DNA of 32,048 bases from Tissierellia bacterium. GTDB taxonomy: Bacteria; Bacillota; Clostridia; Tissierellales; Tepidimicrobiaceae. The notes under the pieces were generated by a model. It saw only the letters and a program-made list of their open reading frames with translations, made no database searches and was not told where the DNA came from. Below, piece by piece: positions 15,549 to 23,094 of this stretch; position 1 is the stretch's first letter; the number at the start of each line of letters is the position of its first letter. The stretch is from assembly GCA_012798935.1 (NCBI GenBank), contig JAAZMG010000024.1:1-32048 (forward strand). The letters are read 5' to 3'. Position numbers and translations under genes: made by a program.

Positions 15549-15664
15549 TAGAATCTTCTAAAGCCAGATTCAAACCCGCCAAATAATATTACTAATAACA
15601 GGAAGAAAAATAGTAAACTAGAGTCTTCATTACAGAATCCGTCACGTCTTTGTAAATCAGTCAT
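15548..15664 (-). CDS. Small membrane protein of 38 residues, function unknown
   Basis: A minus-strand frame begins at an ATG (15664) 7 nt after AGGGAGG and ends at TAA at 15548. The product opens MTDLQRRDGFCNEDSS, then has one hydrophobic helix of about 12 residues (LLFFFLLLVILF), and ends in GGFESGFRRF. The strong ribosome binding site, charged ends and single membrane span argue for a real gene rather than chance. The size and layout recall small spore-associated or membrane microproteins of Firmicutes, but I do not recognise a family. It is divergent from the D,D-carboxypeptidase gene, sharing a 110-nt upstream region. Confidence 0.7.
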   Translation of the reverse strand: MTDLQRRDGFCNEDSSLLFFFLLLVILFGGFESGFRRF

Positions 15665-15681
15665 ATTAAAACCTCCCTTTA

Positions 15682-15709
15682 TTGATTTGTATTTTACCTA
15701 ATATATTAT
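15682..15709 (+). promoter_or_regulatory. Candidate promoter of the dacF-like gene
   Basis: TTGATT at 15682-15687, a 16-nt spacer and TATTAT at 15704-15709, in the AT-rich gap between divergent genes. Other AT-rich hexamers nearby are possible, so this is tentative. A sporulation sigma-factor promoter was not identified. Confidence 0.35.
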
Positions 15710-15774
15710 ATAATTATAAGAGCATATTTGTGACTACTTGTAAGAAGGTTCAACATAAACAAGGGGGAAAATCT

Positions 15775-16962
15775 ATGAAGAAAAAGTTTATCAAAGCAAT
15801 GTCCTTATTTTTATTATTCATTTTAATATTAAGTTCTGCAGCATTTGCTACAGTAGGTATTGAGAATCAGGTGTCAGCATACTTATTGGGAGATTATGAA
15901 ACAGGGGAAATATTAGAAGAATATAATATATATAAACCTATAGAAATTGCTAGTATAACTAAATTAATGTCCTATTTAGTAATTATGGATGAAGTCCAAA
16001 AAGGGTCCATTTCATTAGAAGATATAGTTTATATAGATGAAGATACTGTCAAAGTGAGAGGTTCTAGTTTAGAATTAAAAGAAGGAGAAACATTTACAGT
16101 TAATGAGCTATTAAAGGCTCTTATGGTAGTTTCAGCTAATGATGCTACCTATGCTCTTTCAAAACATGTTGCAGGAGGCGAAGAGGCCTTCGTTAACATG
16201 ATGAATGATAAAGCAAAGAGCCTTGGACTTAGGAATACCATATATTTTAATTCTACAGGGCTTCCTGAAGGTAAAATACAGAATATGATGAGCCCGGAAG
16301 ATATTTTTATTCTATCAAGGCATATAATAAATAAATATCCAGAAATATTATTTTTATCCACTATTCCCTATATAGAAATACCTAGCAGGGATTATAAAGA
16401 ACAAAACACCAATCCTCTATTAAATGAAATAATAGGAGTAGATGGGCTTAAAACTGGCTTTACTAATAAGGCTGGTTATTGTTTAGTTTCCACTATAGGA
16501 GTCAATGGAATAACTGACCAAGATGAAGATTTTAGATTGATTAGTATAGTTATGGGAACAAAAAATGAAGATAAAAGAAAGGAGATGGGAGGGGCATTAG
16601 TTCAATATGGATTAAATAATTACTCTAAAAGGATATTAGCTAATGAAAACATCCCAATAGATACTATTTACTTGCCTAAGAGCAAAAATAAGGAGGTAGA
16701 AGTTTATCCTGCAAGAAGTTCTAGTGCTATAGTTAAAAATGAAGACATTATAGATAAGGATATTTTTATAGATGAGAAATTAAAACTTCCATTAAAGAAA
16801 TCAGATAGAATAGGAAAGTTAGTTATTTTAAAAAATGGCAAAGTTTTGGATGAAATGGATTTGATTGTTCATGAAAAGATAAAAAAAGAAGGATTATTTA
16901 GAGTAATAGGTAGATGTATGAAGAAATTTTTATCTTTTATATTTTCTAAGATAATAAAATAA
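15775..16962 (+). CDS. D-alanyl-D-alanine carboxypeptidase (DacF-like, low-molecular-weight PBP)
   Basis: This 395-residue protein removes the terminal D-alanine of peptidoglycan stem peptides. The signal peptide has a KKK start, a hydrophobic core at 8-20 and a likely AFA cleavage site after residue 25. All three serine-acylase motifs are present: SITK (Ser60, Lys63), SAN (120-122) and KTG (226-228). A PBP5-type C-terminal beta domain follows at about 285-370. The last 20 residues (RCMKKFLSFIFSKIIK) look like an amphipathic membrane anchor. The ATG at 15775 follows AAGGGGG and leads directly into the signal peptide; an upstream extension of the frame is rejected. It may act in vegetative or spore cortex wall maturation. 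Confidence 0.92.
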   Translation: MKKKFIKAMSLFLLFILILSSAAFATVGIENQVSAYLLGDYETGEILEEYNIYKPIEIASITKLMSYLVIMDEVQKGSISLEDIVYIDEDTVKVRGSSLELKEGETFTVNELLKALMVVSANDATYALSKHVAGGEEAFVNMMNDKAKSLGLRNTIYFNSTGLPEGKIQNMMSPEDIFILSRHIINKYPEILFLSTIPYIEIPSRDYKEQNTNPLLNEIIGVDGLKTGFTNKAGYCLVSTIGVNGITDQDEDFRLISIVMGTKNEDKRKEMGGALVQYGLNNYSKRILANENIPIDTIYLPKSKNKEVEVYPARSSSAIVKNEDIIDKDIFIDEKLKLPLKKSDRIGKLVILKNGKVLDEMDLIVHEKIKKEGLFRVIGRCMKKFLSFIFSKIIK

Positions 16963-16980
16963 GTTAAGGAAAAATTCAAA

Positions 16981-17009
16981 TTGACAACTAGAAGAAAATG
17001 ATGTAAAAT
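16981..17009 (+). promoter_or_regulatory. Promoter of tRNA-Arg-tadA
   Basis: TTGACA at 16981-16986, a 17-nt spacer and TAAAAT at 17004-17009, starting transcription shortly before the tRNA 5' end at 17033. Confidence 0.8.
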
Positions 17010-17032
17010 ATATTAACGTGAGTACCTTTTGT

Positions 17033-17109
17033 GCATCCGTAGCTCAGAAGGATAGAGCAGCGCCCTCCTAAGGCGTGTGTCGGGGGTTCGATTCCTCTCG
17101 GGTGCACCA
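17033..17109 (+). tRNA. tRNA-Arg (anticodon CCT), CCA encoded
   Basis: A complete 77-nt cloverleaf. The acceptor stem is GCATCCG / CGGGTGC with discriminator A and a genomic CCA, the D arm AGCTCAG...GAGC, the anticodon stem GCGCC / GGCGT with loop CTCCTAA (anticodon CCT), and the T loop TTCGATT. It reads AGG codons. Confidence 0.95.
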
Positions 17110-17131
17110 TATTTATTTTGGTGATGTGTTT

Positions 17132-17584
17132 ATGGATAATATCTATATGAGATTAGCCTTGGAAGAAGCATATAAAGCCTTTAGCACCTATGAAGTACCT
17201 ATAGGTGCTGTTATTGTTCATAATGGCAAAGTCATTGGGAAAGGATATAATAAAAGAGAAACATTAAAGGATCCCTTAGCCCATGCAGAGTTAATTGCTA
17301 TAAAAGAAGCTAGTAACTATTTGGGAGGGTGGAGGCTAATAGATTGCACTATGTATGTAACATTAGAACCCTGCGCTATGTGTGCAGGAGCCATAATGAA
17401 CTCAAGGATAGAAAGACTTGTAATAGGGGCAAAGGATCCTAAAATGGGCTGTTGTGGGTCTGTAGTAAATCTAGTAGATAATCCAAAATTTAATCATAGA
17501 GTAGAAGTAGAGACTGGGGTATTAGAAGATGAATGCAGCAACATAATTACCAACTTTTTCAAACAAATAAGAAAGAACAAATAA
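17132..17584 (+). CDS. tadA: tRNA-specific adenosine deaminase TadA
   Basis: The 150-residue enzyme converts A34 to inosine in the anticodon of tRNA-Arg(ACG). The zinc deaminase signature is complete: HAE with His51 and catalytic Glu53, and PCAMC with Cys81 and Cys84. Family landmarks MRLALEEAYKAF, VPIGAVIVHNGKVIGKGYN and ERLVIGAKDPKMGCCGS are all present. The ATG at 17132 gives the normal N-terminus; the frame is open back through the tRNA gene, but that part is not coding. The ribosome binding site (TGGTGATG) is weak. It lies 23 nt after tRNA-Arg(CCT), probably on one transcript; that tRNA is not its substrate. Confidence 0.95.
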   Translation: MDNIYMRLALEEAYKAFSTYEVPIGAVIVHNGKVIGKGYNKRETLKDPLAHAELIAIKEASNYLGGWRLIDCTMYVTLEPCAMCAGAIMNSRIERLVIGAKDPKMGCCGSVVNLVDNPKFNHRVEVETGVLEDECSNIITNFFKQIRKNK

Positions 17585-17621
17585 ATTAACTTCTAATTTT
17601 TTATATCCCATATCTGTTTTT

Positions 17622-17713
17622 GGAGAGATGTCCGAGAGGTTGAAGGTGGTGGTCTCGAAAACCACTGTGCAGGCCATCCTGTACCGAGGGTTCGAATCCC
17701 TCTCTCTCCGCCA
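17622..17713 (+). tRNA. tRNA-Ser (anticodon CGA), CCA encoded
   Basis: A class II tRNA of 92 nt. The acceptor stem is GGAGAGA / TCTCTCC with discriminator G and CCA at 17711-17713. The anticodon stem GTGGT / ACCAC has loop CTCGAAA (anticodon CGA), and a long variable arm (GCAGGCCATCCTGTAC) precedes the T loop TTCGAAT. It reads TCG, a different serine codon from the TCC specifier of the serS T-box. Confidence 0.95.
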
Positions 17714-17720
17714 AAAATTT

Positions 17721-17746
17721 CAACCTGGTATATACCAGGTTGTTTT
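17721..17746 (+). terminator. Terminator after tRNA-Ser
   Basis: CAACCTGGTA and TACCAGGTTG at 17721-17742 form a near-perfect hairpin followed by TTTT. Confidence 0.8.
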
Positions 17747-17907
17747 CGTATCAATTCCTATTAATTAATAAAAAAACAATAAAAATGGTTGAAATTTTTT
17801 TATTAATGCGTTAAAGTAATAAAGAGACACTCTAACCGAATAAACTAAGTGTAGGAGGACTATATCTAATATAATTTTGCAAATATTTAGAATATTAAAA
17901 AAACTAC

Positions 17908-17936
17908 TTGACATTTAAGGAACAAAGGTATATATT
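17908..17936 (+). promoter_or_regulatory. Promoter of the tandem NSS transporter genes
   Basis: TTGACA at 17908-17913, a 17-nt spacer and TATATT at 17931-17936, about 30 nt ahead of the ATG. The preceding 150 nt (17750-17900) are AT-rich with an isolated GGAGG and no gene I can support. Confidence 0.72.
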
Positions 17937-17969
17937 AAATAGTAATTTCAAAAAAAAGGGGTGAATAAA

Positions 17970-19340
17970 ATGAGTAACAAATCTAAAGTTAGAACAAAGG
18001 AAGGTTTTAAAAGTAGCTTTGGCTTACTTGCTGCAGCTATAGGTTCTGCAGTAGGCCTAGGCAATATATGGAGGTTTCCATATATTACTGGTAGGTACGG
18101 AGGTGGAGCATTTTTAATCGTTTATTTACTATGTGTGGCAATAATAGGCATTCCTGTTATGATAGCTGAATTTATAATTGGTAGGGAAGGAGAAAAGGAT
18201 GCAATAGGTTCTTACAAAAGATTGGCACCTGAAAGCAAATGGTATATAAGTAGTGTTCTAGGGGTAGGAGCAGCTTTTTTGATTCTAGCATTCTATGGAG
18301 TTGTAACTGGTTGGACTTTTGAATATATAGCTAGTGCAATTCTAAATAGATTTGCAGGTCAAAGTGCTGAAGCAATTGGGGATTATTTTGTAGGTTTTAT
18401 ATCTAGCCCTATGAAACCAATTATTTGGCAAATTATAGCTATGTCTATTACAGCTTTTGTAGTAGCTGCTGGTGTAGAAAAAGGGATTGAAAAGTCTGCT
18501 AAAATATTGGTGCCACTTTTATTATTGATTATTGTTATTTTAGATATTAGAGCTCTTACTTTGCCAGGAGGGAAAGCAGGTTTAGAATTCTTATTTAAAC
18601 CAAAATTTAATGAATTAACAGCAGAAGGTATTTTAGCCGCCTTAGGTCATGCATTTTTCTCTTTAAGTTTAGGTATGGGTATTATGATAACCTATGGTGC
18701 GTATATACCAAAAGATGAAAACCTAGGCAAAACAGCATTAAATGTAAGCATTGCCGACACTTTAATAGCAGTATTAGCTGGTATAGCTATATTCCCAGTG
18801 GTATTTGCATTTAATATAGAGCCTAACAGTGGAGCAGGGCTTGTGTTCATCACCTTACCTAATATTTTTGGTCAAATGCCAGGTGGATATTTATTCTCTA
18901 TCATGTTCTTTGCATTATTAGGTTTAGCAGCTTTAACATCTACCATATCCTTACTAGAGGCAGTAGTTGCTTATGTAATACAAAGGTTTAATATGGAAAG
19001 GGTAAAAGCTACTGTTATCACAGCCACTTTGATTACATTACTTGGCATAGTAGCCTCATTATCCAACGGTGAACTGTCAAATATATCTATAGCTGGATAC
19101 AATATATTTGATTTTCTAGATAATTTAACGGCTGATTTCTTCTTACCTATATCAGCATTGATAAGCTCCTTATTTGTTGGATGGGTGCTAGATAAACAAA
19201 TAGTAGAAAATCAACTTACTAATAACGGAACTATTCAGGTAGGCTATATAAAGGTACTAAGCTTTTTATTTAAAATATTATCTCCAATAGCTATAATAAT
19301 AGTATTTGTTTCCGGAGTAACACAAAGGTGGATAATGTAG
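17970..19340 (+). CDS. Sodium-dependent NSS family transporter (first of tandem pair)
   Basis: This 456-residue protein is a LeuT-fold neurotransmitter:sodium symporter. Family signatures are the start of helix 1, SSFGLLAAAIGSAVGLGNIWRF (first part), with its unwound glycine-asparagine sodium and substrate site, and helix 6 AFFSLSLGMGIMITYGAY. Eleven to twelve membrane segments are likely. It should import an amino acid or related amine with sodium ions; the substrate cannot be told from sequence. The ATG at 17970 lies 6 nt after AAAGGGGTG, and an in-frame GTG at 17961 overlaps that site. A close paralogue follows after a hairpin. Confidence 0.9.
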   Translation: MSNKSKVRTKEGFKSSFGLLAAAIGSAVGLGNIWRFPYITGRYGGGAFLIVYLLCVAIIGIPVMIAEFIIGREGEKDAIGSYKRLAPESKWYISSVLGVGAAFLILAFYGVVTGWTFEYIASAILNRFAGQSAEAIGDYFVGFISSPMKPIIWQIIAMSITAFVVAAGVEKGIEKSAKILVPLLLLIIVILDIRALTLPGGKAGLEFLFKPKFNELTAEGILAALGHAFFSLSLGMGIMITYGAYIPKDENLGKTALNVSIADTLIAVLAGIAIFPVVFAFNIEPNSGAGLVFITLPNIFGQMPGGYLFSIMFFALLGLAALTSTISLLEAVVAYVIQRFNMERVKATVITATLITLLGIVASLSNGELSNISIAGYNIFDFLDNLTADFFLPISALISSLFVGWVLDKQIVENQLTNNGTIQVGYIKVLSFLFKILSPIAIIIVFVSGVTQRWIM

Positions 19341-19347
19341 ATTGGTC

Positions 19348-19387
19348 AATGAGACAGTAGATTATTCTCCTGTCTCATTTACTTTTT
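19348..19387 (+). terminator. Hairpin between the two NSS genes (possible partial terminator)
   Basis: AATGAGACAG (19348-19357) pairs with CTGTCTCATT (19370-19379) around a 12-nt loop, followed by TACTTTTTAA. The tail is imperfect, and no separate promoter is evident before the second gene, so read-through is likely. Confidence 0.6.
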
Positions 19388-19407
19388 AATTAACAAGGGG
19401 GAATTAG

Positions 19408-20751
19408 ATGGAAAAACGGGAAAGTTTCAAAAGTAGTTTTGGGTTATTTGCAGCAGCTGTTGGTTCAGCTGTAGGACTAGGTAATATTTGGCGTTTTCCA
19501 TATATTACTGGTATGAATGGTGGAGCCGCATTTATTTTAGTTTATTTAATATGTGTTGCTATTATCGGTTTACCTGTATTATTGTCAGAATTTATTATTG
19601 GAAGGGAAGGTAAATCTAACCCTATAGATTCTTTTAAAAATCTTATGCCAAAAGGAAAATGGTATATAAGTGGAATATTAGGAGTTATGGCTGCATTTTT
19701 AATTTTATCTTTTTATAGTGTAATTGCAGGATGGACATTGGAGTATATGATAAAGGCTATAGGAAACCAATTTGCCGGGAAGGATGTCAACCAAATTGAT
19801 GCTATGTTTGGGGACTTTATTAGTAACCCTATAAGACCCATTTTTTGGCAGTTTATTATCCTAAGCTTAACTTGTTATATTGTAGCTAGCGGTGTAGAAA
19901 AAGGGATTGAAAAATATTCTAGCCTATTAGTTCCAGCTTTAATAGTAATTATTATAATCTTAGATATTAGAGCTTTAACTTTACCTGGAGCTTCCGAGGG
20001 ATTAAGTTTTTTATTCAAGCCAGATTTCTCAAAGGTAAATGGAAAGGTTATACTTGATGCTTTAGGTCACTCATTTTTTTCTTTAAGTTTAGGAGCAGGG
20101 ACTATGATTACTTACGGTTCATATATTAAAAACAATGAAAGATTAGGTTCTTCCGCTTTAAATATTGCTATAGCAGATACTCTAATTGCTATTTTAGCAG
20201 GTATAGCTATATTTCCAGTAGTATTTGCTTTTGGTATAGAGCCTGATAATGGGCCAGGCCTTGTATTTATTACATTGCCTAATGTATTTCCCAAAATTCC
20301 AGGAGGATATATATTTGGAATACTATTCTTTTTATTATTAGCTTTAGCTGCTTTAACTAGCACTATATCTATGTTAGAAGTTGTAGTAGCTTTTGGGGTG
20401 GACAGGTTTAAGGCTAGTAGAGAAAGGGTAGCCATTATATCTACAATTTTAATATTTATAGTTGGAATATTTGCCTCTTTGTCCCAAGGCGTTTTAGGGC
20501 ATATATCATTTTTGGGTACGGATTTCCTAGATTTTCTAGATAAGCTAACTGCCAATTACTTTATGACTGCAGGCTCCTTAATAACCATATTGTTTGTAGG
20601 ATGGAAGTTGGATAGAAAAATAACAGATAGGCAATTAACCAACGAAGGTATGCTGGATATAGGATATGTAGATACATTTTACTTTGTAGCTAAATATATC
20701 TCGCCAATAGCTATAATATTAGTATTTTTAGCAAGCGTTGGCATAATATAA
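19408..20751 (+). CDS. Sodium-dependent NSS family transporter (second of tandem pair)
   Basis: The 447-residue protein is plainly paralogous to the preceding one: the same helix 1 motif GSAVGLGNIWRFPYITG, the same VASGVEKGIEKYS and LDIRALTLPG segments, and HSFFSLSLGAGTMITYGSY in helix 6. Differences are concentrated in the loops (for example the 115-145 region) and at the C-terminus. It is again a LeuT-fold sodium symporter of unknown substrate. The ATG follows AAGGGGGAA. Tandem duplication with divergence suggests two related substrates or affinities rather than simple dosage. A strong terminator follows. Confidence 0.9.
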   Translation: MEKRESFKSSFGLFAAAVGSAVGLGNIWRFPYITGMNGGAAFILVYLICVAIIGLPVLLSEFIIGREGKSNPIDSFKNLMPKGKWYISGILGVMAAFLILSFYSVIAGWTLEYMIKAIGNQFAGKDVNQIDAMFGDFISNPIRPIFWQFIILSLTCYIVASGVEKGIEKYSSLLVPALIVIIIILDIRALTLPGASEGLSFLFKPDFSKVNGKVILDALGHSFFSLSLGAGTMITYGSYIKNNERLGSSALNIAIADTLIAILAGIAIFPVVFAFGIEPDNGPGLVFITLPNVFPKIPGGYIFGILFFLLLALAALTSTISMLEVVVAFGVDRFKASRERVAIISTILIFIVGIFASLSQGVLGHISFLGTDFLDFLDKLTANYFMTAGSLITILFVGWKLDRKITDRQLTNEGMLDIGYVDTFYFVAKYISPIAIILVFLASVGII

Positions 20752-20755
20752 TTTT

Positions 20756-20797
20756 AAAAAAGGTGGTAGGTTTCTCTAAATCTACCACCTTTTTTTA
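20756..20797 (+). terminator. Terminator after the NSS pair
   Basis: AAAAAAGGTGGTAG and CTACCACCTTTTTT pair across a short loop, with extra pairs inside (GTTT / AAAT). It ends in seven T and, with its leading A run, could act in both directions. Confidence 0.9.
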
Positions 20798-20836
20798 AAT
20801 TTTAAAACAATAGTTTTTATGAGAAAACGTGAAGAA

Positions 20837-20853
20837 GGTCAAGGAAAGTCAAG
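20837..20853 (+). promoter_or_regulatory. CtsR-like operator, distal copy upstream of hsp20
   Basis: GGTCAAG-GAA-AGTCAAG: two heptamers in direct repeat with a 3-nt spacer, the CtsR box layout (consensus A/GGTCAAA-NAN-A/GGTCAAA). It lies about 40 nt upstream of the -35 and is the weaker of the two copies. Confidence 0.6.
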
Positions 20854-20893
20854 GTTTTTCAAAAAAACAGCTGGTTAACATAAAATACGAGAC

Positions 20894-20922
20894 TTGAATA
20901 TTAATATAGTAGATGGTACAAT
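20894..20922 (+). promoter_or_regulatory. hsp20 promoter
   Basis: TTGAAT at 20894-20899, a 17-nt spacer and TACAAT at 20917-20922. The proximal CtsR-like box begins 11 nt after the -10, so a bound repressor would block initiation. Confidence 0.7.
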
Positions 20923-20932
20923 TTAATTGAAA

Positions 20933-20949
20933 GGTCAAAGAAAGTCAAA
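20933..20949 (+). promoter_or_regulatory. CtsR-like operator at the hsp20 start site
   Basis: GGTCAAA-GAA-AGTCAAA, a near-ideal CtsR tandem heptamer, lies just downstream of the hsp20 -10. The same layout recurs in front of the dnaJ-like gene at 29854-29870. Confidence 0.85.
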
Positions 20950-20977
20950 GTTTAATTTATACAGGGAGGTTGATTTA

Positions 20978-21418
20978 ATGTTTGGAATAACACCTTATAG
21001 AGGATGGCAAAGAGGAATGCCAAGAAGATTTGACTGGGGATTTGACAGAATGTTTAATGCTATGTTAGAAGAATTTGATGACAAATCATCTTATTACCCA
21101 CTTAGAGTTGATATTAAAGAAAAGAATAAGGAATATTTATTAGAAGCAGAAATTCCAGGAGCAAACAAAGAAGAAATATATCTTAAAATTAAAGACGATA
21201 TTTTAACAATAGCTGTAGAAAGAAAAGAAGAAATAAATGAAGAAAAAGAAAATTATATTAGACAAGAAAGAAGATATGGTTCTTTCAAAAGAAGTTTTTA
21301 TGTAGAAGATGTAGACCAAGAAAAGATTAAAGCTAAATTTAAAAATGGAGTATTACAAGTAAAATTACCTAAAAAAGAGTCAGCTCCCCAAAAAGAAAAC
21401 AGAATTCCTATAGAATAG
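20978..21418 (+). CDS. Small heat-shock protein Hsp20 (alpha-crystallin family)
   Basis: The 146-residue holdase chaperone has an N-terminal arm (MFGITPYRGWQRGMPRRF, aromatic and arginine-rich) and an alpha-crystallin domain at about residues 42-130: PLRVDIKEKNKEYLLEAEIPG, then FKRSFYVEDVD and KFKNGVLQVKLPKKE. A short tail ends NRIPIE, containing the IPI motif that docks between dimers. It binds unfolding proteins until ClpB/DnaK-type machines rescue them. The ATG at 20978 follows GGGAGGT; an earlier in-frame start would lie in the CtsR box. It is probably a single-gene, CtsR-repressed unit; clpB, 10 kb away, carries the same operator type. Confidence 0.93.
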   Translation: MFGITPYRGWQRGMPRRFDWGFDRMFNAMLEEFDDKSSYYPLRVDIKEKNKEYLLEAEIPGANKEEIYLKIKDDILTIAVERKEEINEEKENYIRQERRYGSFKRSFYVEDVDQEKIKAKFKNGVLQVKLPKKESAPQKENRIPIE

Positions 21419-21427
21419 GCAAAATGC

Positions 21428-21472
21428 AATAACTTTCTTTTTCGGTGCCAGGCACCCAAAAAGAAAGTTATT
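21428..21472. repeat. 45-nt palindromic repeat, copy 1 (also a likely bidirectional terminator)
   Basis: AATAACTTTCTTTTT (21428-21442) and AAAAAGAAAGTTATT (21458-21472) are perfect inverted arms flanking GGTGCCAGGCACC. It sits between the convergent hsp20 and pncB genes. A second element of exactly the same length and core, with compensated arm differences, is at 29045-29089. The A/T-rich outer arms could end transcripts on both strands. Confidence 0.85.
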
Positions 21473-21478
21473 TATAAT

Positions 21479-22933
21479 TTATTTATTCTCTTTTAATAAT
21501 CGATCTTTTATATCCCATAATGGTTTAGATAAATCTACAAAATACTCATGAGGACTTTCAAATCTCCGTACCTCTTCCCAAAGAGTATCGATTTGTTGAC
21601 TACAATAATTTCTTATTTCATCTATAGGTGGGTTTTCATAAATACATTTTCCTTTATCAAATATTTTAACTAATAATTTTTTAGCATAGAAATTTGTTAA
21701 GGTTTTTTTCTTCCAAGTATAAAGAGGATGGAATATTTCATAGGGTTTTGTTACATCAATTTTTTCATCATGTAAGGTTACTACGTCGGCAATAGCCTTA
21801 CCAGTATTTTTATTAAACAATCTATAAAGTTGTTTAAATCCAGGAGTAGTAATCTTCCCTACATTTTCGCTGACTTTAATCTTAGGGATTATTTCTCCGT
21901 TTTCTTCAATAGCAGTTAATTTATAGACTCCTCCAAATACAGGTTCGGATCTAGCTGTAATAAGTCTTTCTCCTACACCAAAGGAATCTATTTTTGCTCC
22001 CTGGTTCAATAAGTCTCTTATTACATATTCATCTAAACTACTAGAAGCTACAATAGGACAATCTTCAAATCCAGCTTCATCCAACATCTTTCTTGATTCT
22101 TTAGATAAATATGCAATATCACCACTATCAATCCTTATACCTTTAGGTCTAAATCCCCTAGGTACTATTTCCTCATTGAAGACCTTGATTGCATTTGGAA
22201 CTCCAGAGGTTAGAACGTTATAAGTATCCACTAATAATACGCAATTATCCGGGTAAAGCTCTGCATAAGCTCTGAATGCTTCTAATTCCGTAGGAAAGAT
22301 TTGAATCCAACTATGGGCCATAGTGCCTAATGCAGGGATATTAAAATCTCTATCTACAATAGTGCAAGCAGTACCTATGGCGCCACCAATATATGCAGCT
22401 CTTGCGCCTAGTATGGCTCCTCCGTATCCTTGAGCCCGTCTTGAACCAAATTCCATTACAGGTCGTCCATCGGCAGCTCTAACTATTCTATTAGTTTTTG
22501 TTGCAATAAGACTTTGGTGGTTGATGGTAAGTAAAATCATGGTTTCAATTATTTGAGCTTGGATAATAGGTCCCTTTACTATGACTATGGGTTCACCGGG
22601 AAATATAGGAGTTCCTTCAGGAATAGCCCATACATCACATTGGAAATTAAAATTTCTTAAATAGTCTAAAAAACCTTCGCTGAACATATTTCTACTTCTA
22701 AAATATTCAATATCATCATTGGAAAATCTTAAATTCTTTAAGTATTCTATAAGTTGTTCCACCCCAGCCATTATAGCAAATCCCCCGCCATCGGGAATGG
22801 TTCTAAAAAACATATCAAAATAGGCAATTTTGTCTTCCATGCCTTTTTCAAAATATCCATTGGCCATGGTAAATTCATAGAAATCTGCTAACATAGTTAG
22901 ATTTCTCTTTTCTTTCCAGTCAATACTGTTCAT
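21479..22933 (-). CDS. pncB: Nicotinate phosphoribosyltransferase
   Basis: This 484-residue enzyme makes nicotinate mononucleotide from nicotinic acid and PRPP, the committing step of niacin salvage to NAD. It starts with LTMLADFYEFTMANGY and has MEFGSRRAQG, GTMAHSWIQ with the phosphorylatable His207, the RIDSGDIAYLSKESRKMLDE segment and FGVGERLITA, all typical of the Firmicutes form of about 480 residues. The ATG is preceded by AGGAGAT. It is transcribed on the minus strand from its own promoter. Functionally it pairs with niaR and the EIIC-like gene 10 kb away, but no NiaR-like palindrome is visible at its promoter. Confidence 0.95.
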   Translation of the reverse strand: MNSIDWKEKRNLTMLADFYEFTMANGYFEKGMEDKIAYFDMFFRTIPDGGGFAIMAGVEQLIEYLKNLRFSNDDIEYFRSRNMFSEGFLDYLRNFNFQCDVWAIPEGTPIFPGEPIVIVKGPIIQAQIIETMILLTINHQSLIATKTNRIVRAADGRPVMEFGSRRAQGYGGAILGARAAYIGGAIGTACTIVDRDFNIPALGTMAHSWIQIFPTELEAFRAYAELYPDNCVLLVDTYNVLTSGVPNAIKVFNEEIVPRGFRPKGIRIDSGDIAYLSKESRKMLDEAGFEDCPIVASSSLDEYVIRDLLNQGAKIDSFGVGERLITARSEPVFGGVYKLTAIEENGEIIPKIKVSENVGKITTPGFKQLYRLFNKNTGKAIADVVTLHDEKIDVTKPYEIFHPLYTWKKKTLTNFYAKKLLVKIFDKGKCIYENPPIDEIRNYCSQQIDTLWEEVRRFESPHEYFVDLSKPLWDIKDRLLKENK

Positions 22934-22981
22934 TTTTAAAATCTCCTTTTATTTTAATCGTTTATTGTAGCACTTATATTG

Positions 22982-23010
22982 ATTATATTCCTTAAATAAA
23001 GAAAATTCAA
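22982..23010 (-). promoter_or_regulatory. Promoter of pncB
   Basis: On the minus strand, TTGAAT (23010-23005), a 17-nt spacer and a perfect TATAAT (22987-22982). No ACAGGTG-type operator was seen around it. Confidence 0.72.
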
Positions 23011-23059
23011 CAAAACATATAAAACTTAAAGTGGCAATAATTTATTTAAAAAAATAATA

Positions 23060-23094
23060 GACGGAGGGACCTTGTTTCATTTTAGCCCTCCGTC
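23060..23094 (-). terminator. Likely minus-strand terminator
   Basis: GACGGAGGG (23060-23068) pairs with CCCTCCGTC (23086-23094) across a 17-nt loop. Read on the minus strand, the stem is followed by TATTATTTTTTT, so it suits a transcript coming from the feo side. Confidence 0.65.

Noticed and set aside
17747..17907. Possible riboswitch or small gene upstream of the NSS pair (isolated GGAGG near 17856, ACACT/AGTGT pairing)
   Set aside because: It lies upstream of the predicted promoter, has no start codon at the right distance and no motif of a known riboswitch.
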